A stretch of DNA of 64,000 bases from Eucalyptus grandis (Eukaryota; Streptophyta; Magnoliopsida; Myrtales; Myrtaceae). The stretch covers positions 49,183,090 through 49,247,089 of the forward strand of contig NC_052619.1 in the NCBI RefSeq assembly GCF_016545825.1, given 5' to 3'. Of this stretch, positions 1 to 11,079 are shown in pieces (position 1 is the stretch's first letter; each line of letters begins with the position of its first letter). Made by a program: the position numbers and the translations under genes. The notes beneath the pieces are model-generated. The model saw only the letters and a program-made list of their open reading frames with translations. It did no database searches and had not been told where the DNA came from.

Positions 1-887
1 TTAGAGAAGCATCCCAAAGACGTAGCTGCATAGGCAATTCATATTTGTTAGCAGTTGAATGGACAAGTGTGGGGATTTGGGAGGGCAATTAATTGCCAGC
101 TTGTGTTATCATGCTTCTGGCCAGATAGGTCCTCTGTTCTCAGGTTTAAAGACATCAGCAAGAAAATTTTAGCTTTTTCCTCTTCTTAGTACATCCTTAT
201 AGAAGATTCATGATCTCAAAAGCAGGAAATTCCACTAAAACTAAAAATCTAGTTATAGGGTTACTTGTAAGAGTGTGAACAGGAAAACAAAATAGAGGAG
301 CGAGACAACCATAAATTTTAAGCCAAGAAAAAGGAGACCAATAAATATACACATGAGCATCAATAAAAAGCCAAACTTATTTTGCCCAAAAATGGAAGAA
401 TTAATAGAAGCTGTGTTTAACTGAGTAAACTAATGTGTGGAAGAACAGTTTTGCATAAGTTGCAGGAAAAAACAATTTTGCATCATTAAACTTACCCAAG
501 CAAAGGGATGCCAGCATATGGTATTTGGTCAAGAAAAGGCAAAAAGCACATATCGGAAAAGCCTTCTATTTACAGAGCAACCACAAAAATGTCATTGAAG
601 TACATCAGAAGATAGCTCTGCTAATACTGTTTAGGTCCCCAGGAGAGGGAAGGAAAGTAGTAGCAAGCTAAGCATTTAAATATCGATTCTTCATGACTTC
701 TCCTACATAAGGAGAATACTAGTCATTTCCTCAGATCAATAAGTAAACTAATTATACAAGGGGTTTCAAGAATTAATGTTTCTATATATAATGACAGTTA
801 TTAGTAGTTTATCAGCGCTAGCTTAACTGTAATTTTATGCTCAGAAAGCACACCACAAACGTATGGAGCCTATGGATACACACATGC

Positions 888-920
<33 letters not shown>

Positions 921-2536
921 CTTTAACCAACTCTTGTGTCTTTTCAATGTACCTCCATCTAGAAGAGCCATAACGGTACATGATTTATCTTGCTCCATGT
1001 CAAGATCCATTGGCTTTGCAGCCAACAACCGAGCAACTTTAGCTACCTTGTCATAAATGAATAGATAAGAAGAAGACATGACATCATATTCTTAATGTAG
1101 CATGACAGCATTTTATGCAGATGTAACAACCACTTTCTAAGTTACAATAGTGAAAGAGAAGCAGAAGATGAAAGGGAAACTATCAAATGAGATATCATGA
1201 TCAGAAACTTACCTGAATGCCAAGTTCTCGGGTGGGGACAACTATTAACGCTTGTACAGATGACCGTTGGGTGTTCACAACTGAAAATATCCGCAGAAGG
1301 TATGTCAGCGTCTTCCCAGAACCTGTCTAGAGAGCCAAAAGCATGAGTGCACCGGCCATGTCAATGCATGATCCTTTTATGTTTTCTTCCTTAGTTGAGT
1401 TTATATGCAGAGTCAGAGTAATTCCAATTGAGTTGAAAGTCTGAACATTAACACTATAGATCATATCACATCAGACACATATTAGACCACTGTTTTCGCA
1501 AACATCTCCTCATAACTCAATAAACACAACTGTGAATTGACCAAAATAGCAGGATACTTCATGACTGCCTAGTACAAAGCAATCTTGAGCCCTTCTGAAA
1601 AGTTGCAAAGTAGTTCTCCCGTTGGTGTTTTCTCCCAAATTGCCTATGTGGGAACCTTTCCTAGAAATTGGGAAACTACTAAGATAGATTATTTCTAATA
1701 GTTTAAGCTTTTAAAACAGTTGATAATTATTTCATCTAATAGTTTAAGCTTTTAAAACAGTTGATAATGATTTTACGAAATTTCACATGGTATCATAATA
1801 AGAGATTCTGAGTTCAAACTTTTCACCTTGGCAGTAGCCATACAAAATCTCACATAATAATGGTGAGTCTTTTCAAATTCTCATAAAGAGACTAAGACTG
1901 CACCGTACAAATTAAAACGCTCCAGCATCGGACTTGATTGCATTTGCTGCCTACTTCCAGTGTACTCATTTTCTCGTTTTGTTCTTAACAGAAAACCGAA
2001 ATCAATGGCAAATAAGAGACCAACCTGAGCATGAAGCACGCAATCCCTCCCAGAGAAAAGGGCAGGCAATCCTTCCCTCTGAACATCAGTCGCCAATACG
2101 TACCCAACTTCCTCCATCCTGCAAAACCGCCCAAACATAAATTCTCCACATAGCTCCGAAAACCCAACATCGGCAAAACAACATCTCTCACTTCTCGCTC
2201 TAAAGTAACAATCTCTGAACTCGGTATCCGCACTTGCCTGCGCAGGACATGCTCGGGCACGTGGCCGCTACAAATTCTTCTCAGCGTGGGAGGGGCTGGC
2301 TCCGGGTCGGCTTCGTCCGCCGCGGGGGAGAAGCCGACGAGGGCTCGCGGCGGCTCGCGGCGGGACGTGGAGAGAGGAGATTGAATTGGGCGAGCGGCGA
2401 CGAGGGCCGAGAACTTGGGTTCGGGGTTGCGGAGAAGGAAGAGGGACGAAGGAGGGACGAGCTTTGTTGCGGAAGAGACGGGAGGACAGAGAATGGCGAG
2501 CGGAGTGGTGGGAGTAGAAGAAGAAGAAGCAGCCAT
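1..2536 (-). CDS. RH58: DEAD-box RNA helicase, chloroplastic RH58-like (5' part, exons 1-4, runs off the left edge)
   Basis: Minus-strand gene; the exons I place are 2536-2238, 2118-2025, 1326-1213 and 1046-921, which join in frame (299+94+114+126 nt). The first ~80 residues are rich in Ser, Ala, Pro and Arg without a fold motif, as in a chloroplast transit peptide. Then come GHVPEHVLRRMEEVGY and TDVQREGLPALFSGRD (Q-motif region), TGSGKT (motif I, ATP binding), VVPTRELG (motif Ia) and the family stretch MALLDGGTLKRHKSWLK. The family unwinds or remodels RNA using ATP, and RH58 orthologues are plastid-targeted. Base 1 lies in intron 4, about 80 bases short of exon 5 by comparison with the second copy at 39377, so the DEAD box and helicase-C half are outside the window. 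The start is the Met opening the transit-peptide-like reading frame. No stop or frameshift is seen in the four exons. RH47 or another plastid DEAD-box protein is the main alternative. Confidence 0.78.
890..918. repeat. (GA)n microsatellite abutting a splice donor
   Basis: A run of about 14 GA dinucleotides lies 1-2 bases past the exon-4 donor of the RH58-like gene, so it reads (CT)n at the 5' end of intron 4. The duplicate copy has a shorter run at about 40333-40350. Confidence 0.9.
921..1046 (-). CDS. RH58: RH58-like exon 4
   Basis: 42 codons, VAKVARLLAAKP through KRHKSWLK. The acceptor is GACAAG/G and the donor AAAG/GTTCTC, followed within a few bases by a (CT)n run on the gene strand. Confidence 0.75.
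1213..1326 (-). CDS. RH58: RH58-like exon 3 (motifs I and Ia)
   Basis: 38 codons, opening TGSGKTLTYLLRIFSV and closing VVPTRELGIQ. The acceptor is CTCTCTAG/A and the donor CAG/GTAAGT. The Walker A lysine and threonine are present. The copy-B counterpart (40764-40651) reads PIRELG, so Thr of motif Ia is intact only here. Confidence 0.78.
2025..2118 (-). CDS. RH58: RH58-like exon 2 (Q-motif)
   Basis: It encodes MEEVGYVLATDVQREG through LFSGRDCVLHAQ. The acceptor is TTTTGCAG/G and the donor CAG/GTTGG. Exon 3 continues as TGSGKT, giving the expected HAQTGSGKT junction. Confidence 0.75.
2238..2536 (-). CDS. RH58: RH58-like exon 1 (transit peptide and start of helicase)
   Basis: The exon begins MAASSSSTPTTPLAILCPP and ends in ...GHVPEHVLRR. 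Its 3' boundary is CGCAG followed by GCAAGT, a GC-type donor with otherwise perfect consensus. Joining it to AG/GATGGAGG at 2119/2118 restores ...RRMEEVGY, the expected family sequence. No GT donor nearby does this. Confidence 0.72.
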
Positions 2537-4100
2537 TGTCGAGCAAAGAAGCTCGCTCCTCAGACGAGCAGCTGCTGTATAGCAGATACGTCTTCAACTT
2601 CGCTGTACCCCAAATCCTCTCCGTTTGCCTCTTCCCCGAATTAAATTAGATTTTGGATCCATTTATTTCACAAAAAAAAAAAAATTAATTATCTTAAAAA
2701 ATGTGTTTTAAAAATAATTATTTATATTACTTATAAAAATAAATAATGGATTATCATTAATAATGAAAATAATTTTTATTAATGATTTTAATTGATATCA
2801 ATCATTGTTTATAGAAAAATATTGTTAAAATTAGTCATTTTCCTGGAACAAATGAAGTTAATTGACATTTTACTTGAAAACAATAATGATTGATTTTATC
2901 AAGAAAATTTGGTTGTTAAATATCGCTCTCAACTGCCATGTTAAACAAATTTACGCTATTTTTTTTTTATTTTACAAGTAATTTCATTAATCTCAACTGG
3001 ACTATGGCTTCATACATATGCACATTTTCTCAAGGTAATTCCGTTTTAATAAGTGATACTGTGATTCTTTTTGGGACTTTTGCATCATACATTATAAGAT
3101 TGATAGTTCAAAAAGCAAATTAATAATATTTTTAGCATAGAAGAAAATAAATAAATCATCTAAACAACGGTAAAAAAAAAAATAAAAAAATTACCGACGC
3201 TGGGAGGGTAAAATACTTAAGAGAATTCAAGTAATTTTGGAGCGGCGGCTGTTCCTCTAAACATTGGTTCGAATTTTCTTCTTTTATTTGGCTTTTCCAA
3301 TTTTCCTTCTTCTTTATAGTCATTTTCTAACATGACGCTCGTATGACAACGCATCAACACCAAATGTCCTTAAATAACATTAACAATGCCATGTGAACTA
3401 CCACATAGGATTTTTAAGTGTAGTATTTGACAAAATTGTGATGGATTTTTTTTTTTTTTTTTTTCTGAAGAAGAAAATTTGTGCTAATTGAGATATAAGT
3501 TTAGGATTTTCGATAACACAAAAAAAATTCAAATATTGATGTCACATTTCATATGGTTTAAGATTTATGATGTCACATCTTTCTAACCCTTTCAAGGCTC
3601 ACAACTCGGATTTTGAGGCGAGTCCTAATGCTTAAGATTGTTGCACTCATGAATGACATCCTTTAGGATTATATGTCCCTCACAACTCATTGAATCCCGC
3701 AAATTGAGAGGCAGTAAATTTTGCACACGTAGAATTTCTTCTATAAGCAAGATCTTGTAGATTAAAAGGAGGTTTTGGCAAAAGGATGAAATACCCATAA
3801 GCAACTTTTTCCGCTTCTTGTCCATTTTTAGTAGGTCGATTAGAACCAAGTAAAATAACGTGAGATCTATTTACTCTTACGAACTAGAGATTTGTGAGTT
3901 CGGAGACTTAATTACACTAGATTTATTTAACGCCATTTCAGTACATTTTTATTTTATTTTCAAAATTTTTTGCAAGCAGTTTAGATTATTTTTAAATCTA
4001 TTTTCCTAACATATGATGTGATTATATGGGTGCACAAATCACCAATTTAACACCTAAGCAAGCAGTGAATAAATTGCGGGACTTATCTTCTAACAACGAA
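2537..4100. other. AT-rich 5' flank of the RH58-like gene, no gene seen
   Basis: This stretch is mostly A/T-rich with homopolymer tracts. Its first few hundred bases must hold the promoter of the minus-strand helicase gene, but I can point to no convincing element. The short reading frames at 2938-3123 and 3625-3849 have no recognisable motif and a base composition like the surrounding DNA. Confidence 0.5.
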
Positions 4101-6600
4101 AATATCTGCGTTGTTAGATCAAAATTCACATCAACAACCTAAATATGATTTCTAATTAACACGCAATTTTTTTTTTTCGTTTTCACTTAATTAATGAGAA
4201 TCATGCTTTATGCAATACAATATAACTAAATGACATAATTCTAATGACGGACAATTTCTAATTAAATGAACCCAGCAACAATCACTAAATGACATGCATT
4301 TCATGAATCTAATTTTATATGACATGCACATGAATCTATCATAGAAAATAAAACTAATTTATTTTAAGACATTTTTTGTATTTTTTATGAAATTCGAAAT
4401 AAGAAAAATGTGAAAATTATCTAATTAGATTAAGATTCTATCCAAGTCAGGCTAAACCCTAATTTAACCAAGATATTATCTTAACTTAGCTCTATCCTAA
4501 GATGCAGTCTATCTAAAAAGATTAATCTAAACATCTTAATTCTACATGACATATGCATAATGATTTTTTTTTTAATGTTTTTTTTTATAAAATTCGAAAT
4601 TTAAAATTGCCACATAATTAAATTAAACAAAAACTAACATCCTAAATGAATGCATTTTTTGGATTTTTTTATTTTTAAAAATTCGAAATAAAATTCATAT
4701 TCTAAATATGCAAGATAATAATAATTATTTAAAACAAACCTAATCCTAATTCAAATATTTTTTGGATTTTTAAAAATAAAATAAAATTGATTCAACTAAT
4801 ATGACGGTAAATCGATAATATATGATCGATATCCACAAATTAATGAACCATATTTTGCACATGAGATTGCGTTAGCCAATTTTAAATAAATTGCGAATCG
4901 AATTTTCGACATAAGATCGAATTGACAATTTTGCAAGCAATCGCGAGTTGGATTTTGAGCATAAAAATCGGATTGTCAATCCCAAATTTCAGAGGCAACT
5001 TCATGTTGGGCAATCTCGATCTTTAGAATAATCATACTAAAAAGAACAAGTAAAATAAAATAAATAGAAAACTACCTAATGTGATTTTCTTTTTTTTCCT
5101 TTGTTTCCAAACAATGGCTTGGCAGCTCGTGGTGGTCGCCAAGGGTGGCTGGCCGTCGGTCCGGCAAGGGGAACTCCGGCGAGGGCGGACCGGCAGGAAA
5201 GGGGCGGCACCCGGGCAGCAGGGACAGCCAGCGGAACAGGGGCGTCGCGGTCAGAGCTGCCGGCGTTCGGACTCCGGCGAAGGGCGTCACGGCCAAAGGA
5301 CTTCGGGTGCGGTCGTCGCGGGCGAAGGGCTACAGATCCGGCTCGGGGGTCGCTCGGGTGGAGGGGTGCGCAGATCCAGATCCGGCTCGGGTGGAGGGCT
5401 GACCGAAACGGATCACCGGCGAAGGCGAGGCGGCGTTGCTGCGTCTGGGCAGAAGGTTCGGCAGCAGGGGAGCAGAGGACTCACGGCTTCGAGCGGGCGG
5501 AGCAGAGCAGCAGCAGCGTCGCAGGGGGTCAGCAGCGAGTGGAAGAGGCTGGGTCGCGCCTGTCGGCGTTGAAGACGGAGGCAGCAGCAGCGACGGTGGA
5601 CGTGCGGACGATCGGGCAACAGGGATGTCGCGGTGGTGCGGCGCGAGGCCAACTCAGGCGAACAGGGGGCGTCGGGCGCCGAGTGCTGCAGCGGTGCCAC
5701 TCGGGGAAGCTCGGAGCAGCGTGCGGGGCGTCACTCGGAAAGCAGGGGGCTGCTGCTGCGTCGATCGAAGGCGGAGGCTGGCCTCGGGGGTTCTTGCAGC
5801 GGGCAGATCTGGAGAAGCGGCAGCCAACGCGGGGGCAGCAGACCGGCGGCGTGGCAGCGTCGTGGCTGGGTCGCAGTAGCAGAAGCGGAGCCGGCCGGGG
5901 GAGAGCAGAGACGGGCGGAGAGAGTTGAGGAAGACGATAAACAGTAAACGTCCAATCACTCCTCGCTTCTGCTTTTTCCTTTTCCCCCAAAGCACCGAAG
6001 GCCTCTTTTTCTTTCTTCTTTTCTTTTTTATTCCTCTTGACCTCGAAAAGAAAACCCTAGAGAAGTCCCCTCTCTCATGTTTTTCTCTCTGAAATTTTTC
6101 CCCCTTTAATGTGGCCGAATGTCTCAATTGCGTGGCCTTCCTTCTCTCGAAACCCACATGAGTAACCTTTTCATAGACCAAAAGATTAGGATTTTAATTT
6201 TCTTCAAATCAACGTTCGCAAAGATTTCTTTTCCGCATGCAATATCACTTTTATTTCTACACCTCTTCTAGATTTTCTTTGTAAAAATGAATATTCTCTA
6301 TTAATTTTTCAAAAATTATAATAAGATTTTTTTTTCAAATACGTGCTCGGGCCCAAATTGCTTCTTCGTGGGCTTAGTCCAACTTGTTAACTTAAATCTC
6401 AGAACCACCAAATCAAATCCATCTGTCACCGACCCAATGTAAGTGCAAATTAAATTAAATGCATCTAAAACTATATGTTATGCAATTAATTAATTAACTA
6501 ATATTTTTTTAGGGGTTAAAATTAATCCTTAATTTTTTAATGCGATAAATGACTAAACCGATTGTCAAAATTTATGTGTCAACAGGTCGGTTTTGGATCA
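4100..6600. repeat. Probable retrotransposon-derived segment with a GC-rich core
   Basis: AT-rich sequence flanks a sharply GC-rich block at about 5110-5930, followed by a CT-rich stretch with AAACCCTAGAGAAG and then AT-rich sequence again. This architecture resembles the long terminal repeats of plant Ty3-type elements. I could not find matching TG...CA ends with a target-site duplication, so the boundaries are approximate and the class is a guess. Long overlapping open frames in the GC block are low-complexity (Gly/Arg/Ala/Ser) and open in several frames at once, as expected from GC richness rather than coding. Confidence 0.35.
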
Positions 6601-7224
6601 TGCTTAGTCCGTGAGCCGTGTCACAAGCATGGTTCGTAGATCACGACAGCAAGCTCCATCTCTAACTCTCGTCTCTTCTCTGCTTCACTTGTGAGGAGAA
6701 AATCAAAATATTCTAATTATTAAGGTGCTCGATGGCGATTGGGATTATGCCCCAATTATTAGTTTTTGCTGCATGCTCTTTTCTCAAGATCTCGAACAAA
6801 AAAAAAAACACAAATAAATAATTAATTTTAGTCAAATGTGCAATATAATTCCTAAATCTTTTGGTATGAAAATGAGAGATTAGTTTGAACATATACTAAA
6901 AGTTCAGGAACCACATTAAACATAATAAAATGTTATAAACCGCATTGAACAAAAAAAAATCAATGGTTACATTATACGTTTGACTAAAGTTCATGGATTA
7001 TTTGTGTCATTTTCCCCCTCGAACAACCACCCTCCTCCGCAAAATTCAATTGATACACAAATATTATAAGTGTCAAAATATTTTAATATCAAACCGTGCC
7101 ACATCTAAGAGCAGTTTCACTAAAATTTAGAGGAAGTTTCATGTAAATTTGGCTGAACTCCCAAAAACAAATCCCCAGATTGCGTTTCTTGCTCTACCAT
7201 CTCTTTACCGTCTAATTAGCTACT
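6600..7224. other. Intergenic, no gene seen
   Basis: A/T-rich sequence with short A runs. No open frame of note and no recognised repeat. It ends at the target-site duplication of the Mutator-like element at 7234. Confidence 0.5.
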
Positions 7225-7233
7225 CTACCCTTG

Positions 7234-8421
7234 GGGATAAGTACACTAATGGTGCCATAAGTTGTGTACGGCGCTCACTTTGGTGCCAAAAGTTTCCGAA
7301 TTTACTCGATCGCAGACATTTCTGGAACACCTCTAACAGAGGGACAAATAGTCAATTTTGAAAGAACTTATTGTCAACCGGATCATTTAAGTGCCAAAAA
7401 ATTTGAAAACGCTCACTTTGGTACCATCGACGATCCGATCGGCCGGAAATCTGACGTGGCCTTTTTTTTTATTAATTTCTTATGCTGATGTGGCTCGCCG
7501 GAACTTCAAACGACGTCATTTTAGCATCCTAACACCAAAACGACGCCGTTTTGTGTATTTCCCCCAAATTCAAAACCCTAAATCTCCAAACGATGTCGTT
7601 TTGTGCCGTCTTCTTCCCCGAGCAGATTCGTCTTCTTCCCCGAACAGATCCAGCAACATCAACAGCACTTAATCAACAACATCAGCAGCGCAGAACCATC
7701 AACACCAGTAATTTTCCAGAAAAGAAACCACGCATTCATCTTCGCGAGTTTTCCCCCATTTTCAATCACCTTATCAACCTTTCAAATCCCCGAATCTCCG
7801 CCTCACCACCGCATTTTCCCAAGAAATATCGTTGGGTGCAGAGGAAACGCGACCTTGAAGAATCTCCAGAAGCATGAGCGATTTGGCCAATGGTAGCCGC
7901 GAAGATCGGAATGCCACGGAGGTTGTCGGCGAAGCCAGCTGCTACGAAGGTGGCAGCCATGGCCCCGCCATCCTCTCCTCCACCCTCATCGTCGACACCT
8001 CCCTCTCTCTCGGGATTTTCTGTTCGTTTTTTTTTTTTTTTTTTGTGGTTCTTTTGTCTTGCTGTGGCAAGCAATTACAATGGAGGTCAAGGGATGGCGG
8101 CTGAGCGACGGTGGCCAAGGGACGGCGGCCAAGTGACGGTGGCTGAGGGACGGCGGCCAAGCAACGGTGGATGAGCAACGGTGGACAAAAAAACCCTAAT
8201 TTCATTCTCCAAATAAAATAAAATAAAAATAGCGTTGTTTTTGTAAGGTTATCCACGTAAGATAGAAAAACGACGTCGTTTTCTTAATGAAGACGGAAAA
8301 CGACGTCATTTTAAAGGCTTCTCGATTTTTTTTTTTAAATATAAAAGCCACGTAATCATTTTGGCTTAAGTGAATCTGTCGTCGGCACAACAACTTATGG
8401 CACCATTAGTATACTTATCCC
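7234..8421. mobile_element. Non-autonomous Mutator-like element (1188 bp, 9-bp TSD)
   Basis: The ends are inverted repeats: GGGATAAGTACACTAATGG at the left and, read on the other strand, GGGATAAGTATACTAATGG at the right, continuing GTGCCATAAGTTGT. Both sides are flanked by CTACCCTTG (7225-7233 and 8422-8430), a 9-bp target-site duplication typical of the Mutator superfamily. The interior has several AAACGACGTCATTTT-like palindromic motifs just inside each end, a C-rich stretch at 7600-8000 and short GACGGCGGCCAAG-type tandem units at 8095-8185. No transposase is present, so it depends on one elsewhere. Part of the interior could be captured host sequence. Confidence 0.85.
8095..8186 (+). repeat. 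Short GC-rich tandem repeat inside the Mutator-like element
   Basis: Degenerate units of about 18-20 bases built on GACGGCGGCCAAG and GACGGTGGCTGAG repeat four to five times. The region has no other feature. Confidence 0.7.
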
Positions 8422-8799
8422 CTACCCTTGTGTGTAGAAATGCCTTCATCAACTTACAAACCCTAGAAGAAAAAAAATCCCACCAATTAGCTCAATGATC
8501 ACCACGAATTCCCACGCAGCTTTTGGTGCTTCTCTTTTTCTTTTTCCCCTTTTCTCTTCTAGGGGTTTGATGTCACACCCCAAAAAACCCCAGCTGCTGC
8601 CCTCTTCTCCCTTTCTATATAAGCCTTCCAATCGATTATCCAGGTACCAATCTTTCAGATATAAAAGAGGATGATGGGGCCTCAGCTTGATTGGCTATTC
8701 TCTGCAAAAAATTGGGTATGTCACTCTTAAATAAAGATATTTTAGGAATTGTATTAGCTGATAAAATAGAGGAATGCCAACCTATTTTAATAGGTTAGC

Positions 8800-9420
8800 T
8801 ATACCAAAATCCTAGTATCAATTTCCAGGCAGTTCAAACGACAATGAGGTGAGCATGGAAAAATGAAAATGTAATAATCATTACCTCAGGGGCATAATAT
8901 TTTCAGTCTCACCTTCAAGAATGAATTGGAAAAAACTAGGGTGCTAGAGAGAGGCTCTTGATCTTTTTCAAATCAATTACTACTACTTTAGAATTGTGAG
9001 CCAAATACTCCTCCCCATTGTTATAAGTTTGAGAAATGTACCTTCTGGATTTGAATACTTAGTCTATCAATCGGCTGGTTTTCCTTGGGGGTAGTAGAAT
9101 CTCTAGTTAGTTCAGCACGCCAAGTAAAAGAAGTGAGAATAGAGGCTCATGGCCCTGCAACCCAAAGAACAGCCAAGGTTATAGTGGAGTTAAACTTACA
9201 TGAAGCTCTAAGAGTAGCTACTTGAACTACCTATAAGGGCAAGAAAATTTGGCTAGACTTTAAGTATGAAAGGCTTCCCCGCTTTTGCTACTCATGCGGG
9301 AAGATTGGTCATTATACAAGTTACTGTGAAGAAATCCCATATGAAGAAGAAAGATTCACAACTGAGCTAGGAAGTAGCTTTGGTAGCTGGATAAGAGTTG
9401 AATCCTAGGCGAACAGTCCA
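8800..9420 (+). pseudogene. LINE ORF1: DUF4283 plus zinc-knuckle protein, broken
   Basis: Pieces in shifting frames read FQAVQTTMR, AWKNENV, then ERGSWSFSNQLLLL-like, IEAHGPATQRTAKVIVELN, GKKIWLDFKYERLPRFCYSC and GKIGHYTSYC. CX2CX4HX4C is complete at 9286-9327. This is the plant L1 ORF1 architecture, a nucleic-acid-binding protein that coats the LINE RNA. Stops and frameshifts interrupt it. Confidence 0.75.
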
Positions 9421-9915
9421 TTTTGGAAAATACTCTATGGGAAGGAGACAATGGAAGATCTAGTTAAAGAAATAATTCCAGAAACCCTAGTGCATCAAAG
9501 CCAAATTATTCCTTTGGAACTTGCTCAACCATCTTGAATGAAAGTTGCTGAAGAGGAGGAAGGCCTGAGAATATGCTATTTGAAGTAGACAAAGACTACT
9601 TGCGGTAAAACAAAAACAGAAACTAGAAAGGAGATTATGATGATTACTAGCCCTACTCAAAAGTAGATTACTCCCAAGGTAAAGCTGTCCCTTGGTCTTA
9701 ATAGTAGCAGCATAAAGATTGGCAGGGGGCCAAAAACCCCAAAAGTAAAAAAGCAGAGGAGATTCAACTCTTATTGGTGGATGAGTCCCAACTTCTTGAC
9801 ACTCCAATCCTTATGATAGAGGAAGCAACAAAATGGACTTTAGTGGCTAGCCTAATAAGTCATTGGGTGACAAATGAAGATCCTAAGTTGGAATTGTCAA
9901 GATCTAGGCATTCCC

Positions 9916-11079
9916 TGGTAAGACACCACAAAGTCTGTCATAACTTGCGTAAGACGACACTTAAGTGCCATAACTTCAAAACGGTACACTTAAGTGTCAC
10001 TTTTTTTTCGAAGTGGGACACTTAAGTGCTGCCTCCGGCGACCCTTGCCGAGGAAATCCTACGTGTGCAATATTTTATTATTATTTTTTGCCTACGCGTG
10101 GCTCAATGGGAACTCCAAATCAAGCATAAAAATTAAAAAAAAATTTAAAAATTAAAAAAAAAGAAATTTAAAAATTTTAATTTAAAAAAAAATTAAAAAA
10201 ATAAAAAAATAAGAAAATTTAAAAATTTTAAAAATTTTTTTTTATAAAAAAAGAAAATTTAAAAAATTTAAAAAATTTAAAAAATTTAAAAAATTTAAAA
10301 AATTTAAAAAAATTTAAAAATTTAAAAAATTTAAAAAATTTAAAAATTTAAAAATTTAAATTTTTTTAAATTTATAAAATAAGAAAATTTTAAAATTTTA
10401 AAAATTAAAAAAAAAAAAGAAAATTTTAAAAAATTAAAAAATAGGGGGTGGGGGAGGCAACGGCGGAGGTGGCGGCGGTGAGGAGCCGGCGGCGGCGGCA
10501 AGGGAGCCGCCCGTTCGCCTCCCACCCCCCCCTTTTACAATTTTTAATTTTTCTTAATTTTTAAAAATTTTAAAATTTTCTTAATTTAAAAAAAAAAAAT
10601 TAAATTTTCTTAATTTTTTAAAAATTTTGAAAATTCTCTTAATTTTTAAAATTTTTTAAAATTTTTTAAAATTTTTTAAAATTTTAAAATTTTCTTAATT
10701 TTTAAATTTTTTTAAATTTTCTTATTTTTTAAAATTTTTAAAATTTTAAAATTTTCTTAATTTTTAAAATTTTTAAAATTTTTCTTAATTTTTAAAATTT
10801 TTGAATATTTTAAATCTAATTTAATTAATTTATATACTATTATTTACACGTGGACGTGAAACGGCGTCGTTTTTGCATTTTCTCCACGTCGGCGTGCAAA
10901 ACAACGCCGTTTTTGGACCGAGCTCGCCGGAAAGTCACTACGTCAGCCATTTGGCCGGATTTTTCGCCGGAGTGGCACTTAAGTGTCCCATTTTACTCCG
11001 ATGATGGCACTTAAGTGTACAATTTTAAAGTTATAAGCGCTTAAGTGTCGGCGTCTTGATTATGCACCAGGGTCCCCGC
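9916..11079. mobile_element. Fold-back Mutator-like element (1164 bp) with a 10-bp TSD
   Basis: AGGCATTCCC occurs on both sides (9906-9915 and 11080-11089). Removing the insert and one repeat rejoins the LINE endonuclease frame exactly, so the boundaries are firm. The inner ends are inverted: ACGACACTTAAGTGCCATAACTT at left against CGACACTTAAGCGCTTATAACTT on the other strand at right, then TACACTTAAGTG in both. The core is nearly pure A/T, A-rich on the left (10120-10440) and T-rich on the right (10540-10850), around a GC-rich centre. The whole can fold into one long hairpin. No coding capacity. Confidence 0.85.
10130..10840. repeat. AT-only low-complexity arms around a GC-rich loop
   Basis: The left arm repeats TTTAAAAAA and the right arm repeats TTTTAAAATTTT and TTAATTTTT. 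The loop at 10443-10535 is GC-rich with GGGGGTGGGGGAGGC on one side and GCCTCCCACCCCCC on the other, themselves inverted. It lies within the fold-back element. Confidence 0.85.

Larger units (their letters stand above)
1..1450. repeat. Duplicated block 1, copy A
   Basis: This stretch (RH58-like exons 3-4 plus flanking introns) aligns colinearly with 39455-40889, with scattered substitutions and small indels. It is the left visible part of copy A of the segmental duplication. Homology fades inside intron 2 of the helicase, after the shared string TCTGAACATTA. Confidence 0.9.

Noticed and set aside
2268..2644. Frames of 109 (minus) and 136 (plus) codons overlapping RH58-like exon 1
   Set aside because: The exon-1 frame with the transit-peptide start and family motifs explains the sequence; these are shadows.
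5101..5928. 275-codon plus-strand open frame, and overlapping frames on both strands
   Set aside because: The composition is Gly/Arg/Ala/Ser low complexity and several frames are open together, as expected from GC richness. No motif and no start context.
4112..6584. A solo LTR from TGTTAG (4112) to TCAACA (6584)
   Set aside because: The five bases on each side (TGCGT and GGTCG) do not match, and no empty site is available. Kept only as a low-confidence repeat.
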